Origin: PALSA-1440 sp050011195
Lineage (GTDB): Bacteria; Verrucomicrobiota; Verrucomicrobiia; Limisphaerales; UBA8199
Length of the DNA stretch: 64,000 nucleotides
Reading direction: 5' to 3'
Assembly (NCBI GenBank): GCA_050011195.1
Contig: JBEKJO010000013.1
Location: 9,717 to 73,716, forward strand
Numbering within the stretch: position 1 is the stretch's first letter; every line of letters starts with the position of its first letter. The position numbers were made by a program, and so were the translations under genes. Positions 33,774 to 42,183 of the stretch are shown piece by piece. The notes under the pieces were generated by a model that did not search any database, was not told the DNA's origin, and was given only the letters and a program-made list of their open reading frames with translations.

Positions 33774-34133
33774 ATGCTGCTTGCCACTCACCCCATTCCC
33801 ACCCTCGAAATAACCGCCCGCATCAGCCAGCCCGACGAGCCTTACGCCGAGCCTGCCGAGTTCCGCATTCGGCACACCGTTGTCAGGAAAAAGCTCCAGT
33901 CCAACAAGCGGTGCAGCATCTACACCCACACCGTCGAATGCTTCAACGATCCCCACGAGCCAGACACGCCCACCCAGACCATGCAGTTCACCAGCCGCGC
34001 CCACGTCCACTTCGACCCGTTCTCCCGGCTGGAAGCTCTGCTCCGGCAGACCCGCTACAAGCGCCTCCGCTGGGTCAAGCGCCCCGGTCCCCGAGACAAC
34101 CCGCCCCCGGTTGACTCAGGCCACAGCCAGTAA
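33774..34133 (+). CDS. Small hypothetical protein at the end of the VWA-ABC-AAA cluster
   Basis: 119 residues, not recognised. It is beta-rich at the start (IPTLEITARISQP, EFRIRHTVVRKKLQ), with charged conserved-looking patches (CSIYTHTVECFND; SRAHVHFDPFSRLEALL) and a basic Pro-rich tail. Direction and close spacing (107 bp, filled by the heptamer array) place it with the AAA+ gene. No signal peptide. It may be an adaptor or an unrelated gene. Confidence 0.6.
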   Translation: MLLATHPIPTLEITARISQPDEPYAEPAEFRIRHTVVRKKLQSNKRCSIYTHTVECFNDPHEPDTPTQTMQFTSRAHVHFDPFSRLEALLRQTRYKRLRWVKRPGPRDNPPPVDSGHSQ

Positions 34134-34242
34134 AGAGGGGCCGCTTTTGTGTTGACCCCTTGCTGCGCGCGACTGCCTTCCGCGCGCTTTGCTCTCGGCC
34201 AAAGGGAACGCCGGGACGTGGCTAGTTGGGTGATGTCTAGGT

Positions 34243-35367
34243 CTATCTCACCGCGACGAGGATGCATCCACAGCCGGAGTGGCAACTGCATACCTCATGG
34301 GGCAGGACTGGGGCACGGTCAATGAGGTAAACCACCTGATCGTCGGATCTACACGCTAAACAGCGACCCCGGACCCCGGACCCCAGCACCTTGACTTTCT
34401 GTATCCCTGCAGATTTCATTGCTTGGAGCCCAACTATTCCGAGCCCTCGGGAAAGCAACATCATGGCTTCAACCGACCAATCAACTTCATCGTAGTTCAG
34501 ACCCTCTTCTAAGTATGGCCTCGGGTTGTTCGTCCCCCAGAGCTGCATCATTGCCGCAGCAACCCGGAGATTCGCCAGCGCTTTCTCATCAAGCTTAGCA
34601 TGGCGCGCAAGGCTTTCGGAAAAGATCAGGCGCAAGATGGCACTATCCCGGGTTGGTTCGTACCTTTGCCAGTCGATTCCAAGGCCACGGCCAAAAACAC
34701 GTGAAGCTTCAAAGGTCGCGACTATTCGGCACGCCTCCTCAACTTGTCGCTGCCGTAGGGCGGCTAAGGATTGATCTTGGGCTTCCTGCTGGGCCTTAGC
34801 GCCCGCTTCCAGGAACCGCTCAGCAAGCCCGCGACCGACCCGGGTGCAAGATAAATACGTCTTGCCGCGAAAGAGCTGAGCCATCCCCGCTGGATCTGCC
34901 TTCGCAAGCCGTCTCGCCAAGACTGGCTTCGTACCGGACTGAGGTAAACCTCTCTCCTTGGCTCTCTCCTTGGCTAGGGTCTTCAGGTCGTAGCTTGATT
35001 TCGTGCACAGGAGAGAGACCAAATCCGGAGTAACCTTCTCAAGCAAACCGCCCTCCAAGAAGTGGGCAATGACCGCTGTGGGATGCTCGTCGAGAACCGA
35101 GCTCCAGCGCTGATCGCCGCCCAGAGCGCCGATTTCGGAAGGAGATAGGAACTTACTGAGGAAGAGCAGCCCTGCAGGTGATAGTTGCACCTGAGGCGCA
35201 GGTTGCCCCTCGGAAGGAGTCGCTTCCTTTGGTGCCGGCGGCATGACCAGTTTTATTGAGCGCTTGCAGTGAGGGCACTCTATCTCTGCGCCAACGCCGT
35301 CTTGTGGGAACTCAATCCCCCCGCCGCAATGTTGGCAGTGGTTAGTTAGGTAGCCGTCTTGATTCAT
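34243..35367 (-). CDS. Zinc-ribbon and SAP-like domain protein with C-terminal Cys cluster
   Basis: 374 residues. The N-terminal zinc ribbon has CQHCGGGIEF and CPHCKRSI (two CxxC). A SAP-like helix-extended-loop-helix segment lies near 125-155 (SYDLKTLAKERAKERGLPQSGTKPVLARRL), suggesting DNA binding. The middle is helical. The C-terminus has CLAC, then CSCHSGCGC, a second likely metal site. No enzyme motif was seen. It starts 25 bases inside the truncated methyltransferase remnant, so a former restriction-modification or mobile context is possible. Confidence 0.7.
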   Translation of the reverse strand: MNQDGYLTNHCQHCGGGIEFPQDGVGAEIECPHCKRSIKLVMPPAPKEATPSEGQPAPQVQLSPAGLLFLSKFLSPSEIGALGGDQRWSSVLDEHPTAVIAHFLEGGLLEKVTPDLVSLLCTKSSYDLKTLAKERAKERGLPQSGTKPVLARRLAKADPAGMAQLFRGKTYLSCTRVGRGLAERFLEAGAKAQQEAQDQSLAALRQRQVEEACRIVATFEASRVFGRGLGIDWQRYEPTRDSAILRLIFSESLARHAKLDEKALANLRVAAAMMQLWGTNNPRPYLEEGLNYDEVDWSVEAMMLLSRGLGIVGLQAMKSAGIQKVKVLGSGVRGRCLACRSDDQVVYLIDRAPVLPHEVCSCHSGCGCILVAVR

Positions 35368-35515
35368 AGACTCCCAGGCCGTTCCTCTCGTGGAAGAAGG
35401 CGTTGTAGTTTTGGGCGGAGTTGAACGGCGGGTCCAGATAGACGAGGTCCACCGTTTCGTCCTTCAGATACCGCCGCAGGATGTCCAGGTTGTGGCCGTA
35501 GTAAAGCGTGCCCAT
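35342..35515 (-). pseudogene. Truncated N4/N6 DNA methyltransferase (5' end only)
   Basis: 57 codons starting MGTLYYGHNLDILRRYL, then DETVDLVYLDPPFNSAQ, then YNAFFHERNG. The DPPFN catalytic motif IV and the surrounding sequence are characteristic of beta-class DNA adenine or N4-cytosine methyltransferases. The frame ends in the start region of the zinc-ribbon gene and no FxGxG SAM motif or target domain follows. It is a deletion remnant, too short for most gene callers. Confidence 0.75.
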
Positions 35516-35831
35516 GTGCCGAGCCTATATGGGTCGCCGCCTAAAGGCAATGCCCGCCGGGACATTCTACATTGTGCCTTCTGCCTTGTCGCCGCCCTCT
35601 CCCCTGGTCGGGACCAGAGCATCGCTAATCGTAAATCGTGGCCCCGCCTCTCGGCATTTTGTGCGGACGTAGCGGCGTCTCGCACCGAGCGCCGCATTCC
35701 TTCTGTGAATTGAATAGTCCGGCTTTCTGCCGAAAGCCGCTACGCCGTTTTGCAGAGGTCCCAAATCGAGAATTGGGCGTTGGGCAGCTTCTTTGTTTCG
35801 CGCGCGGACGAGGTGAGCTACCCTCCAGGCC
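35516..35831. other. Intergenic region
   Basis: About 316 bp between the methyltransferase remnant and the SAM hydrolase gene. It holds a hairpin-forming GGCTTTCTGCCGAAAGCC at about 35721-35738 and short repeats of the 'atcgtaaatcgtgg' type near 35622-35640. No gene seen. Confidence 0.5.
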
Positions 35832-36761
35832 GTGAGCGTCATTACACTGACCACGGATTTCGGCACGGGCGACTGGTTCGTTGGCACGATGAAAGGTGTC
35901 ATTGCGAGCCTCGCGCCCGGGACCCGAGTCGTTGACCTGACCCATGACGTGCCGCCGGGCGACATTCGCAGCGGGGCCTTCGCGCTCGCCGCCAGCCACC
36001 GGTTTTTCCCCAAAGGCGCCATCCATCTGGCCGTCGTTGACCCGGGCGTCGGCAGTGGCCGGAAGGCCATCGCGGTGCAGACGGCCAAGGCTGTTTTCGT
36101 CGGGCCGGACAACGGTGTGCTATCCTGGGCCTTGGCCAAAGAGAAGATCAGAGCGATTCACGCCCTGGAAAACGAGGCTTACTTTCTGCAACCGGTCAGC
36201 CCGACCTTCCACGGGCGGGACGTGTTTGCCCCAGTCGCGGCCCACTTGAGTCGAGGCGTGCCGATCCGGAAGTTCGGCCCGGCCCTGAAGGACTTTGTGC
36301 GCCTGGATTGGCCTGAGCCACGGGCGCGGCGGGGCAGAATTGAAGGTGAGGTGGTCTATGTTGACCGCTTCGGCAACGCGATCACCAACCTGGAGAGCAG
36401 GCTGCTGGGAAGCCCCTTGTTCCGTTCGGACCTGCTCACGAGCGATGAACCTCCCAAGACGCGCCCCTCTCCCTGCCCTCTCCCCGCGACGCGGGGAGAG
36501 GGTGGCCGCAGGCCGGGAGAGGGGAGGTTCGTGGAGAGTTCAGGCCGGGCCTCGTGCGAGGTCTATGCCAAGCGCCGCCGGCTTTGCCCCCTGAGAACCT
36601 GCTATCAAGCCGTGCCGCCCAAGAGGCCGGTTGCGCTGGTGGGTTCAAGCGGCTTCCTCGAGATCGCTCTCAACGGCGGTTCCGCGGCAAAGGTCCTCGG
36701 TGTGAGCATCGGTACTCGCGTCGTGTTGCGGGCGGGACTGGTCGGGCGCAGGTCCCGGTAG
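35832..36761 (+). CDS. SAM hydrolase (adenosine-forming, DUF62 family) with an in-frame palindromic insert
   Basis: 309 residues. The family hydrolyses S-adenosylmethionine to adenosine and methionine (relatives are fluorinases). N-terminal motifs are intact: ITLTTDFGTGDWFVGTMKGVI, DLTHDVPPGDIRSGAF, VVDPGVGSGRK, GPDNGVLSW, and FHGRDVFAPVAAHL; the C-terminal domain has VVYVDRFGNAITNL. Residues about 209-233 (RPSPCPLPATRGEGGRRPGE) are encoded by a palindromic repeat (36464-36524) between strands of the C-terminal domain. The stop codon lies at the edge of another palindrome (36754 on). GTG 35832 start. Activity after the insertion is uncertain. Confidence 0.88.
   Translation: MSVITLTTDFGTGDWFVGTMKGVIASLAPGTRVVDLTHDVPPGDIRSGAFALAASHRFFPKGAIHLAVVDPGVGSGRKAIAVQTAKAVFVGPDNGVLSWALAKEKIRAIHALENEAYFLQPVSPTFHGRDVFAPVAAHLSRGVPIRKFGPALKDFVRLDWPEPRARRGRIEGEVVYVDRFGNAITNLESRLLGSPLFRSDLLTSDEPPKTRPSPCPLPATRGEGGRRPGEGRFVESSGRASCEVYAKRRRLCPLRTCYQAVPPKRPVALVGSSGFLEIALNGGSAAKVLGVSIGTRVVLRAGLVGRRSR
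36464..36524. repeat. Palindromic repeat (CTCTCCC...GGGAGAG) inside a coding region
   Basis: CCCCTCTCCC at the left pairs with GGGAGAGGGG at the right, and an inner pair CTCTCCCC/GGGGAGAG flanks GCGACGC. It reads in frame through the SAM hydrolase gene. A related copy lies in the kinase gene at 57171-57211. Confidence 0.85.
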
Positions 36762-36863
36762 GGCGAGCGTCCTCGCGAGCGCTGGCCGCAGCGGACGGAG
36801 CCGAGATTAGGATTAGGATTAGGAGGGGCAGATGGGGCTCGCGAGGACGCTCGCCCTCCCGGG
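36754..36863. repeat. Palindromic repeat with GGGCGAGCGTCCTCGCGAGC arms
   Basis: The left arm at 36761-36780 and its reverse complement at about 36837-36856 flank a 56-bp spacer that includes GATTAGGATTAGGATTAGG. It overlaps the stop codon of the SAM hydrolase gene. A second copy of the same arms lies inside the DCC-LMF1 gene (40655-40728). Confidence 0.9.
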
Positions 36864-36866
36864 ATA

Positions 36867-37919
36867 TTACTCCCTCGGATTGAACCGCGACTCGCGCGCC
36901 AGTTGCTCCCACATCTTGCGCTCGGAATCCGTAACCCGCTTCGGCACCTCGACCCGGGTCTCGACGATCAGATCACCATTCCCGCCCCCGCGCTCCGGCA
37001 GACCGCGCCCGCGCACGCGCAGTTTCTGGCCGTTCTGCGTTCCCGGCGGCACCTTGATGCTCACCTGCCCATTAAGCGTCGGCACGGAAATGTTCGCCCC
37101 CAGAACCGCTTCCCAGGGGGCGACTTCGGCCTGGTAGATCAGATTGTGATCTTCCACTTCAAAATCGGGATGCCGGGCCAGGCGCACGCGCAGGTAGAGG
37201 TCGCCCGCCGGGCCGCCGCCCACGCCGACTTCACCGCGGCCGGCGACGCGCAATCGCTGGCCCTCCGTGACCCCCGTCGGAATCTTTACCTGGTAGGTCT
37301 CCGTCTTGGCAACCTGTCCGGTGCCGCCGCAGGTGGTGCAGGGGCGGCGGTTGCGCTGGCCGGTGCCGCCACACGGGTCGCACGCAACCGCGTGCCGCAC
37401 GGAAACCGACCGGACCGAGCCGCGCATCGCTTCTTCCAGCGTCACGAGGATGTCGCCTTCGATGTCTTGGCCGCGTTCGGCGCCCATTTCTGCTTCGGCA
37501 AAGCCGCCGCCGCGCCCAAACCCCGCTGCGCCCTGGCCGCCCCTCGAGCCGAAGAATTGCTCGAAGAAATCACTGAAACCGGTTCCGCCGAAGTGAAACT
37601 CATATTCCGCGCCGCCCGGCCCCCGGCCGGCGGAAGTCCGCCCTCGCGCGAACGATTCCCAGCCGGGCGGAGGACGGAAATCGGCGCCGGACCGCCAATT
37701 CGCGCCCAGCTCGTCATAGCGCTTGCGTTTGGCCGGGTCGCCCAGGACTTCGTAAGCCTCGTTGATCTCCTTAAACTTCTCCTCCGCCTGCTTCTTGTTC
37801 TTGGCGACGTCCGGGTGGTATTCGCGCGCGAGCCTGCGAAAAGCCTTCTTGATGTCGGCGTCGCTGGCGCCGCGGGGCACACCCAGAGTCTCGTAGTAGT
37901 CTTTATATTGCACCGGCAT
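36867..37919 (-). CDS. DnaJ/CbpA-like co-chaperone with a two-repeat zinc motif
   Basis: 350 residues. J-domain 1-70 with HPD (REYHPDVAKNKK), a Gly/Phe-rich region (about 95-145) and a central segment with only two CxxCxGxG-type repeats (CDPCGGTG, CTTCGGTG) instead of the four of DnaJ. Two C-terminal beta domains (DLYLRVRLARHPDFE; ISVPTLNGQVSIKVPPGTQNGQKLRVRGRGLP) follow. It stimulates Hsp70 and delivers clients. It is last in a leftward run after the HtrA and S30AE-like genes. The reduced zinc region makes the symbol dnaJ or cbpA uncertain. Confidence 0.9.
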   Translation of the reverse strand: MPVQYKDYYETLGVPRGASDADIKKAFRRLAREYHPDVAKNKKQAEEKFKEINEAYEVLGDPAKRKRYDELGANWRSGADFRPPPGWESFARGRTSAGRGPGGAEYEFHFGGTGFSDFFEQFFGSRGGQGAAGFGRGGGFAEAEMGAERGQDIEGDILVTLEEAMRGSVRSVSVRHAVACDPCGGTGQRNRRPCTTCGGTGQVAKTETYQVKIPTGVTEGQRLRVAGRGEVGVGGGPAGDLYLRVRLARHPDFEVEDHNLIYQAEVAPWEAVLGANISVPTLNGQVSIKVPPGTQNGQKLRVRGRGLPERGGGNGDLIVETRVEVPKRVTDSERKMWEQLARESRFNPRE

Positions 37920-37996
37920 AACGAAGGTGATTGATTACGGCACAAACCGCCGTGCTGCTCCAGACAAAATGCCTGGCGCCGGGCGTTTGTCCACTG

Positions 37997-38341
37997 TCAA
38001 AGCTTCCGGCGGGCCACCCGTTGCCAGTCGCTCTCGCGCCGCAAGGCGGACTTGAGCACCGCCACCTCGCGCAGCAGGGCCTTCACGGCCTGGTCAAACA
38101 CGGGCAGCGGGTCCGGGCCGGACTTCTTGCTCTGCAGGACGTTCGAGGGCAAACGGAGGGTCAGCGCAGTGGCGAACCAGACCCGCTTCGGATGCCGCTC
38201 CAGGCTGACCTGCAAGTGGACCGCGTCCGAGGGGAAGTGCTCAAGATGAGTTTCCAGCTTGGCGATCTTCTGCTCGAGCTTGGTTTGTAATTGCGCGTGC
38301 GGGCGCATGCCTTTGGTGACCAGATTCCATTTCAATGTCAT
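37997..38341 (-). CDS. S30AE (HPF/RaiA)-like ribosome-associated protein
   Basis: 114 residues starting MTLKWNLVTKGMRPHAQLQTK. The pattern is HPF-like: an N-terminal strand, helix (LEQKIAKLETHLEHF), strands (DAVHLQVSLERHP; VWFATALTLRLP) and a final helix (VFDQAVKALLREVAVL). It lacks the usual highly basic patch and ends with a basic tail. HPF/RaiA proteins silence ribosomes in stationary phase. It is flanked by the HtrA and DnaJ genes in the same direction, a stress-related set. Confidence 0.7.
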   Translation of the reverse strand: MTLKWNLVTKGMRPHAQLQTKLEQKIAKLETHLEHFPSDAVHLQVSLERHPKRVWFATALTLRLPSNVLQSKKSGPDPLPVFDQAVKALLREVAVLKSALRRESDWQRVARRKL

Positions 38342-38346
38342 AAACC

Positions 38347-38367
38347 TTTCACGTTTCACGTTTCACG
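38347..38367. repeat. Heptamer array TTTCACG x3
   Basis: Three contiguous TTTCACG units in the gap between the HtrA gene and the S30AE-like gene. Same unit as in 33678-33761. Confidence 0.85.
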
Positions 38368-38375
38368 CGCAGTGC

Positions 38376-39908
38376 CTATTTCCGTTTGGTGTTGTCCACG
38401 GACAGAAAGAGCATCCCGCCGCGCCCCTCGCCGCCGCGCCAGACCCGCAGCAGGATGCGGTCGCCTTTGGCCTTTTCGCTCAAGGCCACCGCCTCGTCCG
38501 CGGTGCGGACCGGCTGCCGGTTGATTTCGACGATTACATCGCCCGCGCGCAATCCGGCCTCCGCCGCGTTGGAGTTCTGATCCACATTGGTGACCAGCGC
38601 GCCGTGGACATTACCGGGCACGTCGGCCTCGCGCCGCGCCTGGGCGTCGAGATCGCTCACTTCAACCCCATCCAGTGCGTCGGTCTTCGACTGGCCGCGT
38701 TCGCCCGGCTGCATTTGTCCGTTGCGCGCCAGCGCTTCCTTGGGCATCTCGCCGAGCGTGGCGGTCAGGGTCTTCTCCTTGCCGTCCCGCAGGATTCGCA
38801 GCGTCACTTTCCTGCCCGGCGCGGTCTGGGACACCATCAGGCGCAGTTGCCGCATGTCCTTAACCTTTTGCTCGTTGAACTCGGTGACGAAATCGCCTTC
38901 CTTGAAGCCGGCCTTCCCGGCGGGCGAATCCGGGCGCACCGTAGTGACCAGCGCGCCGTTCATGTCTGGCAGGCTGAACTGTTTGGCCAGCTCGGGCGTC
39001 ATTTCCGGCTGCAGCTCCAGCCCCAGATAGCCGCGCGTGACTTTGCCATCGCTGATGAGACGTTCCATGGCGTAGCGCGCCATGTTAATCGGCACCGCAA
39101 ACCCGAGCCCCTGCGAGCCGCCGCTCCCGCTGATAATCCAGGTGTTAATTCCCACCAGCCGCCCTTCGGCATCAACCAGCGGCCCGCCGGAATTGCCCAG
39201 GTTAATCGCCGCGTCGGTCTGGATGAAATTCTCGTAGTTGTTAATGCCAAAGCCGCCTCGTCCCAGCGCGCTGACGATCCCCATCGTGACGGTCTGCCCG
39301 ACGCCGAACGGGTTGCCGATGGCCAGCACTACGTCGCCCACCTCGAGCTTGTCGCTGTCGGCAATCGTGATCGCCGGCAGGTTCTTCCCGTCCACCTTCA
39401 GCACCGCCGTGTCCGTGGCCGGATCGGTTCCGATGACCTTGGCGTCGAATTCCTTCTCGCCCGACGCCAGCGCCACTTGCACTTTATCCGCGCCCTCGAC
39501 GACGTGGTTGGCGGTGAGGATGTAGCCTTCGGGCGAAACGATCACGCCCGAGCCGAGGCTTTGTTCCCGGCGCGTGCGCGGCTGGGTCTGGCCCCCGAAT
39601 TCTTCGCCAAAGAACCGCCGGAAGAACGGGTCGTTGAAAAGCTGATTGGGCCGCTCGCGAATGGTCACGGTGGAATAGATGTTCACCACGCTGGGCCCGA
39701 CCTTCTTGACCACGGGCGCAAAGCTCGTTGCGGCTTTGAGGTCGCGGCTGATGGGTGTTTCCTGGATGCTTAATCTGGGCGCGGGATTCGTTCCGGCTGA
39801 CGCCGGCGCGGCACCGGCCAGCCAAGCGGCCTGGAGGGCGATGAGAAGGGACAGGCTGCCCCGCCCAGCCGACCGCATGGTCAAGAGAGATTGCGAAATC
39901 CTGCTCAT
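38376..39908 (-). CDS. HtrA/Do-family periplasmic serine protease
   Basis: 510 residues. An N-terminal signal segment (LSLLIALQAAWLAGAAPASAG) is followed by a trypsin-like domain with the catalytic triad: His in LTANHVVEG, Asp in ATDTAVLKV, Ser in NLGNSGGPLV. Two PDZ domains follow (RGYLGLELQPEM...; GALVTNVDQNSNAAEAGLRAGDVIVEINRQPV). It degrades or refolds misfolded envelope proteins. ATG 39908 gives MSRISQSLLTMRSAGRG; the internal Met is another option. First of a leftward run with S30AE-like and DnaJ genes. Confidence 0.95.
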   Translation of the reverse strand: MSRISQSLLTMRSAGRGSLSLLIALQAAWLAGAAPASAGTNPAPRLSIQETPISRDLKAATSFAPVVKKVGPSVVNIYSTVTIRERPNQLFNDPFFRRFFGEEFGGQTQPRTRREQSLGSGVIVSPEGYILTANHVVEGADKVQVALASGEKEFDAKVIGTDPATDTAVLKVDGKNLPAITIADSDKLEVGDVVLAIGNPFGVGQTVTMGIVSALGRGGFGINNYENFIQTDAAINLGNSGGPLVDAEGRLVGINTWIISGSGGSQGLGFAVPINMARYAMERLISDGKVTRGYLGLELQPEMTPELAKQFSLPDMNGALVTTVRPDSPAGKAGFKEGDFVTEFNEQKVKDMRQLRLMVSQTAPGRKVTLRILRDGKEKTLTATLGEMPKEALARNGQMQPGERGQSKTDALDGVEVSDLDAQARREADVPGNVHGALVTNVDQNSNAAEAGLRAGDVIVEINRQPVRTADEAVALSEKAKGDRILLRVWRGGEGRGGMLFLSVDNTKRK

Positions 39909-40074
39909 GTCATTTAGCTTTCCGACGATCCTGCATTCCGGCATTGATGGAACTTTACCTTACGTGACGCCTGCTTCGACCCTTCGGGCCGGCATCCGTT
40001 CAAACGTCACCTCGCCCGCGGCTTTTGTCAAAAGGAGCGTCCAAAGCCGGGCCGCTAAACGCGCGCTCGCGCCC

Positions 40075-42018
40075 TTACCGCAGGTCGCCCAGGGAAAAGG
40101 CAGGCAGGTATTCTCCACTTTCCCGGCGACACCACCAGGCGCCGGTCTTGCGGCCCGTGGCTAGATCGGTGAAGCGATAGTCGCAGACCACCGCGCGGAT
40201 ATAGCGCGGCGGGCCGTTGGGAAACGGATTGCGTTCCAGCAACGCCAGCACTGGGGGCGAGCCTTGCAACAGGCGCACGCAGAAGTTGATCAGCCAGGGA
40301 TTGTGCCGGTAATTGCTCAGTGCGGCGAACCACATCTGCCAATCCAGCCGCGGCTGGTGCGGCTCGACGAACCCGGGACGGCGGTTCACGTCGCCCGGTT
40401 TGTATCTGAACTCGTAGGCCCGCCAGTTGACGCCGTCGTCGCTGCCTTCAATGATGATTTCGGGGCGCGAGGCGGTCATCACTGCGAACAGGCCATAGCT
40501 GTTGAAGCTGCGGAAGGGTTCGAGCCACGTGTAAACCGCAAGCAATGGCCGCGGCCAAAGGACGGGGACGCGGAACAGGATCGAGAATTGGAGGAGTGAG
40601 ATGACCACGGCGATGGCCGCGAGCGGGACGGCCACTTGCACCGGCCATTTCCAGCCGGTAGGGCGAGCGTCCTCGCGAGCCGCATTGGCCGAAGGTGTTT
40701 GGGCTTGTGAGGACGCTCGCCCTCCCGGGGAAAGAGACTTGCGCAGCCTTCGTGGCAGAAACGTCTTGAGCGCCGCGTCATCGAGCAACAACAGGCACAG
40801 GGCGACCGTCAGCAAGTTGAAGAAGCAGTAGTTGCCGGTGAGGAAAATGAGCGCCTGGAAGACGACCAACACCAGGCACGCCAACTGGCGCGGTCGCCGC
40901 GGCGCGAAGATCAGAAACGGGACAAATAGCTCGATGCCGAACATGGTGGCGGCGGAAGCCTTTTGCGCCCACGGCGGCAACTGGTGCGCATACCACCCGA
41001 TCCACGTCGGCAGCGGTTGAGTTTCGTAATGGAAGGTGAGCGCGGTCAGGTTGCGCCAGGCTGGGTCGCCGCTGAGCAGTTTGACGCAGCCGGATTGGAA
41101 CATGAGTTTGAACAGCAGCCAGCGCAGCAGCCAGAGCACGAGGCGCGAGGGTGGGGCGGCGCGGGACAATCGGGGCCACAGTTGCAAGGGCGCCAGAAAG
41201 ATGGACAGGAAGCCCGTCTCCAGCAGCAGGTTGTCCCACTGGAAGCCCAGGAACTCACGGCCGACCGTGACCAGCGAAAGGTAGATCAGCCACAACAGAA
41301 ACAGACACGGGGCGGGGGCAACGCCGATGATGAGCAGGCCGGCGAGCATCGCCCCGGCGGCACATTGAAAGGTCAGGAAGCCGTCGGTTGCCTTGAACCA
41401 GCACAACGTCGGCACCAAATGGTAGCGATCCAGGCCGAGGTGTTGTGCGTCCGCTCGCTGACGCATGGTTTCCATGGCTGAGTTGGCCGGCAGGATGCCG
41501 TTGCTGCCCACCAGCCCGATGATCTGCACCCAGAGCGAGACGAAAGCGACCAGGTAAATCAGGCCCAGCGACCGGAGGAAGACCCAGCGAACCAGGGTGT
41601 GCATGGGAGGATCGAGCTGCCGGCCCCAAGCCAGGCGCGTCAGGGCCGAGAAGAACCCGCGGTGCCGTGCGACCAGGCGGTAGCCCCATTCGGTGGTGCG
41701 GGCGAAGACGGGCGAGTGTTCATACCAAGCGAGCAGCCAATCCCCATGAGGGTTGTGGGCGAGCGCGCGGAAGACCGCTTCGGCACCGCCATAGACGCGG
41801 CCATCGGTCTCGATCAGTTGAACGGCGGTTTCGTACTGGCCGCGCGGCACTTCGGGAAAGCGCGCCGCCACGCGCGGGTCCTGAAACGGAAGATAATCGA
41901 GGTGATCGCCGGTGGTATGCTGCCAGCGGTGAACCCACAGCGAGCAGAAATTGCAGTCGCCGTCATAGATCATCAGCGCCTTCGCCGGGGGCGAGGCTAC
42001 CTCGATAGTGGATCTCAC
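40075..42018 (-). CDS. DCC thiol-disulfide domain fused to lipase maturation factor (LMF1)-like membrane protein
   Basis: 647 residues. A DCC domain at about 10-130 carries the family motif IYDGDCNFCSLWV. The LMF1-like part (about 140-640) has many transmembrane helices and typical blocks: GSNGILPA, WDNLLLETGFL, RWLLFKLMFQSGCVKLLSGDP, YETQPLPTWIGWYAHQLP, and soluble YEFRYKPGDVNRRPGFVEPHQPRLDWQMWFAAL. Animal LMF1 supports lipase folding in the ER; the bacterial role is unknown. A 26-residue stretch (GRASSQAQTPSANAAREDARP) is encoded by an in-frame palindromic repeat (40655-40728). Confidence 0.88.
   Translation of the reverse strand: MRSTIEVASPPAKALMIYDGDCNFCSLWVHRWQHTTGDHLDYLPFQDPRVAARFPEVPRGQYETAVQLIETDGRVYGGAEAVFRALAHNPHGDWLLAWYEHSPVFARTTEWGYRLVARHRGFFSALTRLAWGRQLDPPMHTLVRWVFLRSLGLIYLVAFVSLWVQIIGLVGSNGILPANSAMETMRQRADAQHLGLDRYHLVPTLCWFKATDGFLTFQCAAGAMLAGLLIIGVAPAPCLFLLWLIYLSLVTVGREFLGFQWDNLLLETGFLSIFLAPLQLWPRLSRAAPPSRLVLWLLRWLLFKLMFQSGCVKLLSGDPAWRNLTALTFHYETQPLPTWIGWYAHQLPPWAQKASAATMFGIELFVPFLIFAPRRPRQLACLVLVVFQALIFLTGNYCFFNLLTVALCLLLLDDAALKTFLPRRLRKSLSPGGRASSQAQTPSANAAREDARPTGWKWPVQVAVPLAAIAVVISLLQFSILFRVPVLWPRPLLAVYTWLEPFRSFNSYGLFAVMTASRPEIIIEGSDDGVNWRAYEFRYKPGDVNRRPGFVEPHQPRLDWQMWFAALSNYRHNPWLINFCVRLLQGSPPVLALLERNPFPNGPPRYIRAVVCDYRFTDLATGRKTGAWWCRRESGEYLPAFSLGDLR
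40655..40728. repeat. Palindromic repeat inside the DCC-LMF1 gene
   Basis: Arms GGGCGAGCGTCCTCGCGAGC (40661-40680) and the matching reverse complement (to about 40722, one mismatch) surround a 22-bp spacer. Same element as at 36754-36863. It is translated in frame on the minus strand between two membrane segments. Confidence 0.9.
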
Positions 42019-42183
42019 ACGGAAAACTAACCCGAGTGCCCGGTCTCCGCCACCCCGTTGGCGGCGGCCTTGTTCAGGACGGCTTTGCCTGCCGGAAAGA
42101 CCCGACCCGATTCAGCTAATAGTACGGATTTTTTTCCTCACCGGAAGCAGGCAAACTTCTCGTGATCGTTTCAGAATGAAACT

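Noticed and set aside
38259..39773. Plus-strand 504-codon ORF
   Set aside because: Shadow of the HtrA protease gene.
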